From contig JADJYF010000002.1 in the NCBI GenBank assembly GCA_016719885.1, positions 62,001-126,000 on the forward strand: a DNA stretch of 64,000 nucleotides. The letters run 5' to 3'. A model generated the notes under the pieces. That model was not told the DNA's origin. It did not search any database and saw only the letters and a list, made by a program, of their open reading frames with translations. Numbering within the stretch: the first letter of the stretch is position 1; each line of letters opens with the position of its first letter. Source of the stretch: Pseudomonadota bacterium (GTDB taxonomy: Bacteria > Pseudomonadota > Gammaproteobacteria > Ga0077536). Positions 1 through 9,500 of this stretch are shown here, piece by piece. The position numbers and the translations under genes are program-made.

Positions 1-1195
1 CGCGGTAGTTGTTTTCGACCAATGAAAAATGCCCGCCGATCATGCCGACCGTGAGGTCGGCGCGCGGGGTGGCGGCGAGATGCACCAGGTGGTTGCGCTG
101 GTTGTTGTTGAACAGCAGCCAGCCGCCCGTCACTTCGCCCTGGAACCAGGTGCCCCAGGTACGTTTGTCGAAGCCGTAGAACAAGGGATCGAAATCGCGC
201 CGGGTGTGGTCATGGGGATTGGCATCACCCGAGAACCACGCGTAGCGGTAAGAGAGGCGCGGTCGCCAAGTCAGGTGTTCGAAGTGGTACACGGCCTCGG
301 CATACCAGGCGCTGGCGTCGATGCGACCAAAGCGGCCGTCGCCGAACTGGCGCGTGGCTTCGCCCCACCAGCCGACCTGCGGCAAGGCCGCCAAGCGCAG
401 GTCGTTGACACGTGCGCTCAGCACGTTCATGCCTTCGCGTACTCCGAACAGGCGCGGCGTGTCGGTATCGAGAATGTGCAGATACAAAAGCCCGGCGTGG
501 CCGCCGCCCGTGAACTGGTATTCGAAGTTGCCGCCGGCGAGCGCCGGCTCGTCGTTGTCGGGGTCGGCTTCGAGGAAGAACAAATCGCTGTGCCAGGCGC
601 GGTAGTCGAGTCGCGCGACCAGGCTGCGCTGGAAGGCCTGGCGAGGTACCAGCCACACGCCGCCGTCGTGACGCACATCGAAATTGCCGTCGTCGATGAG
701 AAAACCATCGCCGATGTCGAGGGTCTGGCGGCCCACGGACAGATCGACCACCAACTTGTCGCTGTCATGGGTGGCGACATCCGAGCGCCAGCCGAGCAGG
801 GCGGTCTCGATACCGACACCGCCATCGCCGGCGCGGGTGAAGGCCGCGGCGTCGCCGTCGAAGAAGGTCTGCGCGCCGACCACCGATACGTCGCCATACC
901 AGCCATCGCGGCTGGTGAAGCCGACATAGGGTTGGATGTCGATTTCCGACCAGCTCGGATCGCCGTGACGTTCGCGGGTCAGGAAGTCCACCTGTCCGAG
1001 ACCCAGATTGGCGTTGATCATGCTGACGGCGGCAAAGCCGGCGCGCAGGCCGGCTTTGACATCGACGCCGGGCAGCGGCTGGAACTCCAGTTCGGCATGG
1101 CACACGCCGATGCTGGTGCTTAGCGCCAGCGCCAGCAGCCACGGGCGTGGCGCCGTGGCGGGGGACGCGAGGCAAGCGCGGCGCGAAGCTTTCAT
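1..1195 (-). CDS. Outer-membrane beta-barrel protein, alginate-export-like, C-terminus beyond window
   Basis: The frame is open from an ATG at 1193-1195 to the window edge (about 398 codons), so the C-terminus is missing. Residues 1-34 form a signal peptide: a basic start, a hydrophobic run around PWLLALALS, and a likely cleavage site after VCHA. The rest alternates polar and aromatic residues with repeated strand-turn units. Near the end of the visible part is DPLFYGFDKRTWGTWFQGE, which resembles the strand pattern of alginate-export (AlgE-like) barrels. I infer an outer-membrane porin or channel; the substrate cannot be read from sequence. The opposite strand is also open for 364 codons, but that frame shows no signal peptide or domain and is an antisense shadow. 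Confidence 0.8.
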   Translation of the reverse strand, partial: MKASRRACLASPATAPRPWLLALALSTSIGVCHAELEFQPLPGVDVKAGLRAGFAAVSMINANLGLGQVDFLTRERHGDPSWSEIDIQPYVGFTSRDGWYGDVSVVGAQTFFDGDAAAFTRAGDGGVGIETALLGWRSDVATHDSDKLVVDLSVGRQTLDIGDGFLIDDGNFDVRHDGGVWLVPRQAFQRSLVARLDYRAWHSDLFFLEADPDNDEPALAGGNFEYQFTGGGHAGLLYLHILDTDTPRLFGVREGMNVLSARVNDLRLAALPQVGWWGEATRQFGDGRFGRIDASAWYAEAVYHFEHLTWRPRLSYRYAWFSGDANPHDHTRRDFDPLFYGFDKRTWGTWFQGEVTGGWLLFNNNQRNHLVHLAATPRADLTVGMIGGHFSLVENNYR

Positions 1196-1284
1196 CACTG
1201 GATAGCCTGACGGGTGTGCAGTGATTATTCCGTGCCGCGCCGCAGTGCGTCACCTGCCGGATAGTGTGGTGACGGACGGCCGCA

Positions 1285-1404
1285 TCATCCCAGCGTCGGC
1301 GCTGCCATGCTGAAGTAGAGGCTGTAGAGCAGAAAGCTCCAGCTCGCGCCCCCACACAGGCTGATGATCACGGTCGCCAGTACTTCGCGTTGTTGAAAGG
1401 ACAT
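1285..1404 (-). CDS. Small single-pass membrane protein (39 aa), unrecognised
   Basis: A 39-codon frame starts at ATG 1402-1404, eight bases after a good Shine-Dalgarno (GGAG). It encodes MSFQQREVLATVIISLCGG and continues with a hydrophobic stretch rich in Ser, Leu, Tyr and Phe, ending MAAPTLG. Residues about 9-34 could form one transmembrane helix. The ribosome-binding site and hydrophobicity are the only support; I recognise no family. It sits between a Blh-type hydrolase and an outer-membrane protein, all on the minus strand. A perfect 9-bp hairpin lies immediately upstream of its ribosome-binding site. Confidence 0.5.
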   Translation of the reverse strand: MSFQQREVLATVIISLCGGASWSFLLYSLYFSMAAPTLG

Positions 1405-1417
1405 GGTGCTGCTCCCG

Positions 1418-1441
1418 GAGTGGCTGAGGGTGCAGCCACTC
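1418..1441 (-). promoter_or_regulatory. Hairpin in the leader of the small membrane protein
   Basis: GAGTGGCTG and CAGCCACTC are perfect complements (9 bp) around a 6-base loop. The hairpin lies 13 bases before the start of the 39-aa frame, directly next to its Shine-Dalgarno. No T-run follows on the minus strand, so it does not look like a simple intrinsic terminator for the upstream hydrolase gene. It could control translation or stabilise the transcript. Confidence 0.35.
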
Positions 1442-1508
1442 TAGGAGGGTCACGCGCGGCTGAAATCCCGCTTCTTGCCTGGCTATTCGCCACGCCGCGG
1501 GCGCGGCC

Positions 1509-2372
1509 TCACAGGGTATCGAGCGGGATCTTGAGATAGGAAATACCGTTGCTTTCGGGCGGCGGCTTGTGACCGGCGCGCATGTTGATCTGGACCGACG
1601 GCAGGATCAGCACCGGCACCGCCAGCGTCGCATCGCGCGCCGCGCGCAGCTTGACGAATTCGGCCTGCGTGATGCCCTCGTGCACGTGCACGTTGTGCTT
1701 GCGCTCCTCGCGCACGGTGGTCTGCCACAGGTGATGGTCGCGCGTCGGCGTCAGGTAGTCGTGGCACATGAACAGGTGCGTGTCGTCCGGCAGGCCGAGG
1801 ATCTTGTGGATGGAGCGATAGAGCTCGGCCGCGTCGCCGCCCGGGAAGTCGCAGCGCGCCGTGCCGTAGTCAGGCATGAACAGCGTGTCGCCGACGAAAC
1901 AGACGTCGCCCATCACGAAACTCACGCAGGCCGGCGTGTGGCCAGGGGTGTGCAGCACCTGGGCGTCGAGCGCGCCGATGGCGAAGCGTTCACCGTCCTT
2001 CAACAAGTGATCGAACTGCGAGCCGTCGGTGGCAAAGCGCTCATCTTCGTTGAACAGGCGTTTGAAGCCTGCCTGCACGCGCGTGATGTGCTCGCCGATG
2101 GCGACCTTGCCGCCGACCTTGGACTTCAGGTACTGCGCGGCGCTGACGTGGTCGGCGTGGGCGTGGGTTTCCAGTATCCAGTCGACGGTCAGGCGTTCGG
2201 CGGCGATATAGGCCAACAGCGCATCCGCCGAGTGGGTGCTGGTGCGGCCGGATTTCGGGTCGTAGTCCAGCACCGAATCAATGATGGCGCAGTGGTCGCC
2301 GGTCGGTTCAGCGACCACGTAGCTGATGGTGTAGGTGGCCGGGTCGAAAATGCCGTGTACGCGCGCTTGCAT
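1509..2372 (-). CDS. blh: Blh-type metallo-beta-lactamase-fold hydrolase (persulfide dioxygenase-like)
   Basis: This 287-residue protein has the metal-binding motif H70-x-H72-x-D74-H75 (THAHADH), then TPGH, then VGDTLF with a ligand Asp, then CHDY. This is the glyoxalase II-like order of sulfur dioxygenases. It matches the Blh protein encoded beside bigR in Xylella and Agrobacterium, where it oxidises sulfide-derived persulfides to sulfite. No rhodanese domain is attached, unlike the second MBL protein at 5362-6438. It is divergent from a BigR-like repressor with an 87-bp AT-rich gap, so repression by that regulator is likely. Family assignment is firm; the exact substrate is inferred. Confidence 0.88.
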   Translation of the reverse strand: MQARVHGIFDPATYTISYVVAEPTGDHCAIIDSVLDYDPKSGRTSTHSADALLAYIAAERLTVDWILETHAHADHVSAAQYLKSKVGGKVAIGEHITRVQAGFKRLFNEDERFATDGSQFDHLLKDGERFAIGALDAQVLHTPGHTPACVSFVMGDVCFVGDTLFMPDYGTARCDFPGGDAAELYRSIHKILGLPDDTHLFMCHDYLTPTRDHHLWQTTVREERKHNVHVHEGITQAEFVKLRAARDATLAVPVLILPSVQINMRAGHKPPPESNGISYLKIPLDTL

Positions 2373-2422
2373 GTCGGGTTCCTTGCATTGAGCTGTGAGG
2401 CGAGCATAGGCTTGGTCCGGGC

Positions 2423-2459
2423 TTGACTCCTATATGTAAATATACGTATATATAGACTT
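2423..2459 (+). promoter_or_regulatory. Promoter/operator region of bigR and blh
   Basis: The sequence reads TTGACT (2423-2428), an 18-base spacer and TATATA (2447-2452). The predicted start of transcription falls at about 2459-2460, on the A of the bigR ATG. The spacer and -10 region form an AT-rich near-palindrome (TATATGTAAATATACGTATA), unlike the GC-rich surroundings. BigR operators are AT-rich palindromes overlapping the promoter, so self-repression fits. The boxes are seen; the binding is inferred. Confidence 0.6.
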
Positions 2460-2753
2460 ATGCATGTAAAGGATATGGAAGCAGTGGCGAGCCGCGTCAG
2501 CGAGCTCATGAAGTCGCTGTCGCACAAGAACCGCCTCCTGACCCTGTGCCAGCTGGTGGACGGCGAAAAGGCCGTGGGCGAATTGGCGCAGACGCTGGAT
2601 TTGAGTCAACCGGCGATGTCCCAGCAGTTGGCGCTGTTGCGCAAGGAAGGGCTGGTCAGCACGCGCCGTGAAGGGCAGACCGTGTATTACGGCTTGCCGG
2701 ACGGCGAGGTCAGGAAGCTGTTGAAGTTTCTTTACAAGACCTACTGCGGTTAG
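2460..2753 (+). CDS. bigR: BigR-like ArsR-family repressor, persulfide/sulfide sensor
   Basis: A 97-residue winged-helix repressor. LCQLVDGEKAVGELAQTL is followed by the recognition helix QPAMSQQLALLRKEGLV and the wing TRREGQTVYYGL. Cys30 and Cys96 are 66 residues apart, the same spacing as the Cys42/Cys108 switch pair of BigR, which forms a disulfide or polysulfide on exposure to sulfide and releases DNA. There is no Shine-Dalgarno before ATG 2460 and the predicted transcript starts at that ATG, so the message may be leaderless. An in-frame ATG at 2475 has AAAGG only two bases away, which is too close. It is divergent from blh. Confidence 0.9.
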   Translation: MHVKDMEAVASRVSELMKSLSHKNRLLTLCQLVDGEKAVGELAQTLDLSQPAMSQQLALLRKEGLVSTRREGQTVYYGLPDGEVRKLLKFLYKTYCG

Positions 2754-2769
2754 CGCGATGCCGTGCCCC

Positions 2770-2856
2770 CTGTAGGTGCGAATTCATTCGCACATTCTTT
2801 CGCGCGACGATGCGCCGTCAATAGCCATTAATGTGCGAATGAATTCGCACCTACAG
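2770..2856. repeat. Perfect 27-bp inverted repeat of the GTGCGAATTCATTCGCAC family
   Basis: The arms 2770-2796 and 2830-2856 are exact reverse complements across a 33-base spacer. Each arm contains the smaller palindrome GTGCGAAT-TC-ATTCGCAC. The element lies between the convergent bigR and copA genes, and the stop codon of copA (2851-2853) is inside the right arm. Related copies are at 53671-53696 and, degenerate, at 36961-36982. It could act as a bidirectional terminator or mRNA end stabiliser. Confidence 0.85.
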
Positions 2857-5337
2857 TGCTGCCCGCCGCAATCTCAGCGCATTGCTGATCACCGACACCG
2901 AACTCAGGCTCATGGCCAGCGCCGCGATCATCGGTGACAGCAGCCAGCCGGTGAAGGGGTAGAGCACGCCCGCCGCGAGCGGCACGCCGAGCGCGTTGTA
3001 GGCAAACGCGAACGCCAGGTTCTGACGCATGTTGGCAAGCGTTGCGCGTGCGCAGGCGCGGGCGGTGGCGATGCCGCGCAGGTCACCCTTGATCAGCGTC
3101 ACCGGCGCACTCTGCATGGCCACATCGGTACCGGTACCCATGGCGATGCCGACGTCGGCGCGCGCCAAGGCCGGCGCGTCGTTGATGCCATCGCCCGCCA
3201 TCGCCACGATGCGACCCTCGGCCTTGAGGCGCTCGATGAGCGCCAGCTTGTCGGCGGGTTTCTGGCCGGCATGGATGTCGGTGATGCCGAGTTCGGCGCC
3301 GATACGCGCGGCGCTGGCATGGCTGTCGCCGGTCGCCATCACGATGTTGAGGCCCGCCGCGCGCAGTGCCGCCAGGGCCGCCGGCGTGGTGGACTTCACG
3401 CTGTCGGCGAGCGCCAGCGCGCCGGCCAGGCGGCCATCGCGCGCGAAATAGACCAGCGTCGCACCGCCGTGCAGCAGCTCCGCGGTCTCGTCGTGCAGGG
3501 CATCGATGGCGATGCCGAGCTCGGACATCATCGCCTGGTTGCCGAGCGCCGCCACGCCGCCGCCGATACGGCCACGGACGCCAAGGCCCGGCCTGGCGAC
3601 GAAATCCTGCACGCTGTCGAGGCGCAGATGACGCTCGGTGGCGGCCTGCACCAGGGCGCGCGCCAGCGGATGCTCGCTATGCTGATCGAGACTCGCCGCA
3701 CCGGCCAACACGCTGTCCTGATCGAAACCGGGCAGGGCCAGCACGCGGCTCAAGGTCGGTTGACCGACAGTGAGGGTGCCGGTCTTGTCGACCACCAGCG
3801 TGTCGACGTCGTTCAAGGCTTCGATGGCGGCGGCATCACGGAACAGCACGCCCTGTTGCGCGGCGCGGCCGGTCGCGACCATGACGGACATCGGCGTGGC
3901 GAGTCCGAGTGCGCAGGGACAGGCGATGATCAGCACCGCCACCGCGTTGACCAGGCCATGCACCCAGCGCGGCTCGGGGCCGAACAGGCCCCATGCCAGC
4001 AGCGTTGCGAGCGCGCAGGCCACCACGCCGGCCACGAAGTAGCCGGCCACGGTGTCGGCCAGCCGCTGCAGCGGCGCCTTGGAGCGCTGCGCCTGCGCCA
4101 CCAGCTGCACGATGCGCGCAAGCACGGTGTCGTTGCCCACCTTGTCGGCGCGCAGCGTGAAACTGCCGGTGAGGTTCTGGGTGGCGCCGATCACGCGCTC
4201 GCCGGCGCGCTTGGTGACGGGCTGGGATTCGCCGGTCAGCATCGCTTCGTCGACTTCGCTGTGGCCCTCCAGCACCACGCCGTCGGTCGGCACCTGTTCG
4301 CCGGGACGCACGCGCAGCGTGTCGCCGAGCTGCACCTCGCTCAAGGCGATATCGGCGTCAAGTCCGTCGGCGCCGACGCGATGGGCGGTTTGCGGTGCGA
4401 GCCGCAGCAGGGCCTTGATGGCATCGGCGGTGGCCGCGCGCGCTTTCAATTCCATGATCTGGCCGAGCAGGGTCAGCGACACGATCACCGCCGCCGATTC
4501 GAAATAGACCGGCGGGCCGCCCATGCCGGCCTGATGAAACGCTGCCGGCAAGGCGCCCGGCGCCAGCGTCGCCACCACGCTGTAGGTGAACGCCGCGCCG
4601 ACGCCGAGCGCGATCAAGGTCCACATGTTGGGGCTGCGGTTATGCAGCGAAGCGACGCCGCGTTCGAACACCGGCGCGCCGGCCCACAGCACCACCGGCA
4701 AGCTCAACACCAGTTCCACCAAGGCCAGCGCATGGGGCGTGAGTGCGTGCACGAGGTGGCCGCCCATGCCGAGCGCCATCACCATCACGCTGAGCGGCAA
4801 GGTCCACCAGAAGCGTCGACGGAAGTCGGTCAGTTCGGGATTGTCGCCGTCGTCGAGACTCGGCATCTCTGCTTCCAGCGCCATGCCGCACAGCGGGCAT
4901 GTGCCGGGATGATCCTGGCGGATCTCGGGATGCATGGGGCAGGTGTAGATGCTGCCCGGCGCTGCGACCTCGGGCGCGACCGGCCGCGGCTCGAGATAGC
5001 GTGCGGGATCGGCGATGAACTTGGTTTTGCAGCCCATCGAGCAGAAGCGGAAATGCTGGCCGTGGTGATCATGCTGGTGCGGCGAGTCGTCGCGCACCGT
5101 CATGCCGCATACGGGATCCTGGTCCGCGCTGACGACCGGCGCGAGGTAACGCGTCGGGTCGACCATGAACTTGCCGCGACAGCCCGCACAGCAAAAACGA
5201 TAAAGCGTGCCTGCGTGTTCGAAGGCGTGGGGTGAGGATGCGCGTACGGTCATGCCGCACACCGGGTCGCGCCAGTTCGCTTCGCTGTTCTCCGGCGAGT
5301 GGCAGCATGCGCCGTGGGCTTGGTTCATGGCCGGCAT
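2851..5337 (-). CDS. copA: Cu(I)-exporting P1B-type ATPase with two YHS domains
   Basis: 828 residues. Two N-terminal YHS domains (DPVCGM at 24-29 and 74-79) precede a heavy-metal-binding segment with [10 protein letters not shown] and CPLCGMAL (131-153). The ATPase core has TGE at 368-370, the membrane CPC at 473-475, the phosphorylated Asp517 in DKTGTLT, SEHPLA in the N-domain and [17 protein letters not shown] plus these domains indicates export of Cu(I) from the cytoplasm, although silver is also possible. The classical GMTCxxC domain is absent and replaced by YHS modules. It starts 24 bp after the persulfide dioxygenase-rhodanese gene on the same strand, so co-transcription is likely. 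Its stop codon lies within an intergenic repeat. Confidence 0.93.
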   Translation of the reverse strand: MPAMNQAHGACCHSPENSEANWRDPVCGMTVRASSPHAFEHAGTLYRFCCAGCRGKFMVDPTRYLAPVVSADQDPVCGMTVRDDSPHQHDHHGQHFRFCSMGCKTKFIADPARYLEPRPVAPEVAAPGSIYTCPMHPEIRQDHPGTCPLCGMALEAEMPSLDDGDNPELTDFRRRFWWTLPLSVMVMALGMGGHLVHALTPHALALVELVLSLPVVLWAGAPVFERGVASLHNRSPNMWTLIALGVGAAFTYSVVATLAPGALPAAFHQAGMGGPPVYFESAAVIVSLTLLGQIMELKARAATADAIKALLRLAPQTAHRVGADGLDADIALSEVQLGDTLRVRPGEQVPTDGVVLEGHSEVDEAMLTGESQPVTKRAGERVIGATQNLTGSFTLRADKVGNDTVLARIVQLVAQAQRSKAPLQRLADTVAGYFVAGVVACALATLLAWGLFGPEPRWVHGLVNAVAVLIIACPCALGLATPMSVMVATGRAAQQGVLFRDAAAIEALNDVDTLVVDKTGTLTVGQPTLSRVLALPGFDQDSVLAGAASLDQHSEHPLARALVQAATERHLRLDSVQDFVARPGLGVRGRIGGGVAALGNQAMMSELGIAIDALHDETAELLHGGATLVYFARDGRLAGALALADSVKSTTPAALAALRAAGLNIVMATGDSHASAARIGAELGITDIHAGQKPADKLALIERLKAEGRIVAMAGDGINDAPALARADVGIAMGTGTDVAMQSAPVTLIKGDLRGIATARACARATLANMRQNLAFAFAYNALGVPLAAGVLYPFTGWLLSPMIAALAMSLSSVSVISNALRLRRAAL

Positions 5338-5361
5338 ATCCTCAGTCGCTCACAGCTCGCT

Positions 5362-6438
5362 TCAGTTCGACGCGCCGCCCACCACCGCGTAACCCTGCGC
5401 GCGCCAGCGCAGCATGCCACCGGCGAGATTGGCGGCATCGCTGCGTCCCGCGCGTCGCAGGATGACGATGGCCTGTGCCGAGCGTCCGCCGGCGCGGCAC
5501 ACCGTCACCAGCGGCTTGTCGTTCTTGATCTCGTCGACGCGCTGCGCGAGTTCGCCGAGCGGGATCAACTGCGCACCGACGATGTGCCCCAGGGGGCCGT
5601 TGAATTCCTCGGGCTCGCGCACGTCGAGCACATGCACCGCGTCGCGATGTTCCTCCAGCCAGCGCGGGTCGAGTTCCCACAGCCCGGCGAAGGTATAGGT
5701 GAGCGGCGCCCAGTGTGGTTCGGTGTCCGGCGCCTCGCCGGTTTCGGGCCGGCCGCTGCGCAGGTTGGCCGGCAAGGCCTGGTCGATTTTCTTGGGATGG
5801 GGCAAGCCCAGGTTGTTCATGTAGCCGACGAAATCCGATTCGCTGATCTGGCCGCCGAAGCGCGGGTTGAAGCGTTTCTCCTCCGCCACGCTGGTGACGG
5901 TCAGGCCGTTGTAGTCGTGGGCCGGATACAGGCGCGTGGCATCCGGCAGGGAGAATATCTGGGTACGTATCGAGTGATAGAGCCGCGACGCGCTGCCCTG
6001 TTGAAAATCGGTACGGCCGCAGCCACGAATCAACAGCGCGTCGCCGGTGAAGGCCATGCTTTCATCGTCCAGCACGTAGGTCAGGCACCCGTCGGTATGG
6101 CCGGGCGTTTCACGCACTTCGACATGGCGCTGACCGAAAGCGACCTTGTCGCCGTGTTTGAGCAATTGATCGGCGCCTTCGACGCCGGCCTTGGCGGCGA
6201 TGGCGATACGCGCACCGGTACGCTGTTTGAGCAGCCACGCGGCGGTCACGTGATCGGCGTGGCAATGGGTGTCGAGCACGGCTTCGAGCTCGAGGCCCAG
6301 TTCACCGAGCAGGGCGAGATCGCGGCGCGCCTGTTCGAACACCGGGTCGATGAGGATGGCCTTGCGTGTCTGGTCGTCGGCCAGCAGGTAGGTATAGGTC
6401 GACGATTCCTGGTCGAACAACTGGCGAAAGATGAGCAT
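5362..6438 (-). CDS. Persulfide dioxygenase-rhodanese fusion
   Basis: 358 residues. The N-terminal MBL domain carries H58-x-H60-x-D62-H63 (THCHADH), H114 in TPGHTDG, D133 in TGDALL and a YPAHDY motif, as in ETHE1-type persulfide dioxygenases. A C-terminal rhodanese domain (about 250-355) has the active loop CRAGGRS with nucleophile Cys314. Such fusions oxidise glutathione persulfide to sulfite and combine sulfite with sulfane sulfur to make thiosulfate. It is upstream of copA in the same direction and divergent from the large FecR-type gene. With blh it gives the cluster two distinct persulfide-handling enzymes. Confidence 0.92.
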   Translation of the reverse strand: MLIFRQLFDQESSTYTYLLADDQTRKAILIDPVFEQARRDLALLGELGLELEAVLDTHCHADHVTAAWLLKQRTGARIAIAAKAGVEGADQLLKHGDKVAFGQRHVEVRETPGHTDGCLTYVLDDESMAFTGDALLIRGCGRTDFQQGSASRLYHSIRTQIFSLPDATRLYPAHDYNGLTVTSVAEEKRFNPRFGGQISESDFVGYMNNLGLPHPKKIDQALPANLRSGRPETGEAPDTEPHWAPLTYTFAGLWELDPRWLEEHRDAVHVLDVREPEEFNGPLGHIVGAQLIPLGELAQRVDEIKNDKPLVTVCRAGGRSAQAIVILRRAGRSDAANLAGGMLRWRAQGYAVVGGASN

Positions 6439-6552
6439 GATGGATTACCTGCTTGAAGGGCCCGGTGTCGAGCCTGGCTATTGTGGGCCCGCATCGCGCG
6501 CCATGAAAGCGCCGCGCCCTGGGCTGGATCAATTCCCGCGGCGCGCCGTCGA

Positions 6553-6558
6553 TATAAT
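6553..6558 (+). promoter_or_regulatory. Consensus -10 box (TATAAT) seven bases before an ATG
   Basis: TATAAT at 6553-6558 places the expected transcription start on or next to the ATG at 6565. No good -35 is visible at the usual spacing and no Shine-Dalgarno precedes the ATG, so a leaderless mRNA is possible. Confidence 0.45.
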
Positions 6559-6564
6559 CCGGCC

Positions 6565-9500
6565 ATGAACAAAGAACCTCGCGCCATGAATGTCCTCACC
6601 GTGGTACTCGTCGTGTTGAGCTTGTGCCTTGCACCCTCGGTGCGCGTCGCCGCGCAGGCCGACCATGCCGAGGTCGGCGAGGTGGTCGCGGCACGCGGCG
6701 ACGAAGTGCTGCAACGGGCCGGCGCCACACAATTGCAAATGCTGGCGGTCGGGCAGATTCTCAAGAGCGGCGACACCATCAAGACCGGGCCCTATGGCGG
6801 CGCGGCCGTGCTGTTCAACGACGACACCCAGGTGCGCATTCATCGCAACTCCACTTTCAAGGTCGAGTCGGTGCGCGGTGGCGACGGCGTCGAGGAAAGT
6901 CGCTTCGCCCTCATCAGCGGCGCGGCATGGTCGCGCGCCAAGGCCTTGTTCCGCACCGTCACCGCCGGCGTGCAACGCGGGCGGCGACCGATAGTCAGCG
7001 TGCGCACGCCAGGCGCGACGCTCGGCATACGCGGCACCGACTGGCACGTGAGCGTGGATGCCGCCGGACGCACCACCGCCACCGTGCTGTCGGGCGAAGT
7101 GGAACTCGGCAACGAACTCGGCGCGGTGTCGCTGACGCGCGGAGAAGTCGGCACCGCCGAGCACGGGCAGGCGCCTTCCAAGCGCGCGATTGTCGACCTG
7201 CGCGACCGCCCGCTGATCGTGCTGCAGACCGGGCCGGAATGGCTGGAGATGCTGCGCGTGGGCGGCGGCGATACGGGCGGCGACGATACGTTGACCAAGG
7301 CCGAACAGGCGCTGGACAGCGGCGATTACGCCGCAGCCGACAACTTGCTGAAAGGCGATGTCGCGTCGCCGCGCGCGGCGCTGGTGACGGCGCGCGTGGC
7401 CCTGCATGGTCGCGACTACGCGCGCGCCGAGCAGGCCATCGCGGTGGCTGCCACGGATAGCGACGCGCGGCGCGTGGCGCTGGCGAAACTCACGGCCGTC
7501 GGCGTGCTGGTCGAACAGCATCGCTTCGGCGAAGCCGATGCCGCCATGGCGGCGCTCGCGGCGAGCGCCGGTGACTTGCCCGATACGCACCTGGTGCGCG
7601 CGTGGTTGTCGTCGTTCGCCGGCGATCATGCGACGGCCATCGAGGTGGCGCGCGCAGCCGCCGCGCGTTTCAGCAGCGACGCGCGCTTCGAGACGCTGCT
7701 CGCCCATCTGTATTTCCTCACCGATGCGCGAGACGACATGCAGGCCGCTGTCGGGCGCGCGCTGGCGCTCGACGCCAAGGATCATCTCGCCTGGTACGAG
7801 CAGGGCCTCTATCACCAGTACAGCGAGCCCGACGCCGCGCGCGCTCTGGCCGCCTATACGCGCAGCCTCGAACTGCGCCCGGGCTTCGCCCCAGCCTACG
7901 AGAAGCGTGGATTGGTCAACAACGACATCGGCGATTACCGCGCCGCCGTGCGCGATCTCAAGGCCGCGCTGGCCGCCGATCCGGGCAGCGCATCCGCGCA
8001 TGCCAACTATGGCCTGGTGGCGGCTTACCTCGGTCGCCTCGACGAAGCGCGCAGCCATCTCGAACAGGCGCAGACCCTGAATGCCGATGAAGCCTACGCG
8101 GGCTTGGGTCTCGCCTATCTCGACCTGCTCGGCGGCGCGCCGTCGAAGGCGGTCGACAAAACCTTGAAGGCGCTGGTCGCCAACCCCGAACTGCCGGGCA
8201 TAGACTGGTTCCTGGCCGCGGCCACCTACCAGTCCGGTGACTACGCGCGCACCCGCCAGGCGCTGGACACCGCGCGCCAGCGCGACCCCGACGACCCGAT
8301 ACCCGACCTCATTGGCTCGGTGACGGCGGTCGATCATTTCGAAGCGGGCGAGGCCATACGCGAGGCGCGCCGCGGCTTCGAAAAGACCTTGCGCGCGAAG
8401 TCCTTCGCGGTCGACACGCTCGCCAACGCGCGCGGCGGCAGCGCCACGCTCGGCCAGGCCTATTCCAATCTCGGCCTCGACGAGTGGGGCGGCTATTACT
8501 CGATGCTGGCGTTCGATCCCTACGAGGCCGGCGGTTACTTCTACCTGTCGCAGGCCAACCAATTCGCGTCCGAGCGCGCGCGGCTCGGCGCCAACCTGCA
8601 GGGCCTGTTGCTCGACCCGACGGCGGTGTCGTTTCCGACCCGCTACTACGAGCCGTTTCGCCAGGAACGTCACGACGTCACGCTCGCCGGCACGCTCGGC
8701 TACAACGATGGCGGTTTCATTCATTCCGGCGGCGGCAGCGTGCAAGGCCTGGTGCGGCGCCCCGATCCGATCGCCTATTACATCGCCGGCAGCCATGCGC
8801 ACGACGATGGCAATCGCGACGACAATGCCAGCGGCCACCAGAGCCTGCAGGTGCAATTGGGCAGCAGCCTGCTCGACCAGAGCCACAACCTGCTGTTCAA
8901 CCTGACCGCCCAGCACTTCAACCAACAGCTGCCCGGCGCCGCCAGTGACGGCGACCCGGACGATGCGCAGATGAACCAGTTCCTGTTCGCCGATCTCGGC
9001 TACCAGTACCGCGTCAATTATCACAATCGCATCATGGCGCGCGTGGCGGGTGGCTATGAAACCTCGCGCTTCAGCAATGGCAGCCCTTTCGGTCGCGGCC
9101 TCGGCAGTCGCGATTATTCATTGCTGCGCACGTTCGGACGCGACACCACGCGCGGCCTGTACGGCCAGGGCTTGTTCGACGTGACGGATCTCGCGGTCGC
9201 CACCATCAACCAGCCGCCGAGCTTTCCGGTGCTCTTCACCGGCCCCTTGAGCGACGCGCTGTGCGGCGTGCTGTTCAATGTCGATTGCCCGGCGACGCCC
9301 GACAACCTGGCGGCGGCCATCGACGACGATGCGACCCTCAACGACACCACCAACGCCTCGAAGCTGCTGTTCCAGCTGCGCCAGATGTTCGATGCCGGCC
9401 CGCTGGAGCTGACCTATGGCACCGGCTACGGACGCTTCGACGAACACACGGTGTTGAACGCCATCACGCCGCGGCTGTTCGGCATCGCCAACCTGTTCGG

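Noticed and set aside
3271..5235. Open frame of 654 codons antisense to copA
   Set aside because: Arg/His/Gln-rich with no domain; the opposite strand carries a complete P-type ATPase with all motifs. A GC-rich antisense artifact.
6529..9024. Open frame of 831 codons antisense to the FecR-TPR gene
   Set aside because: Low-information composition (Arg, Gly, Ala, Val), no recognisable fold; the sense strand has signal peptide, FecR signature and TPRs.
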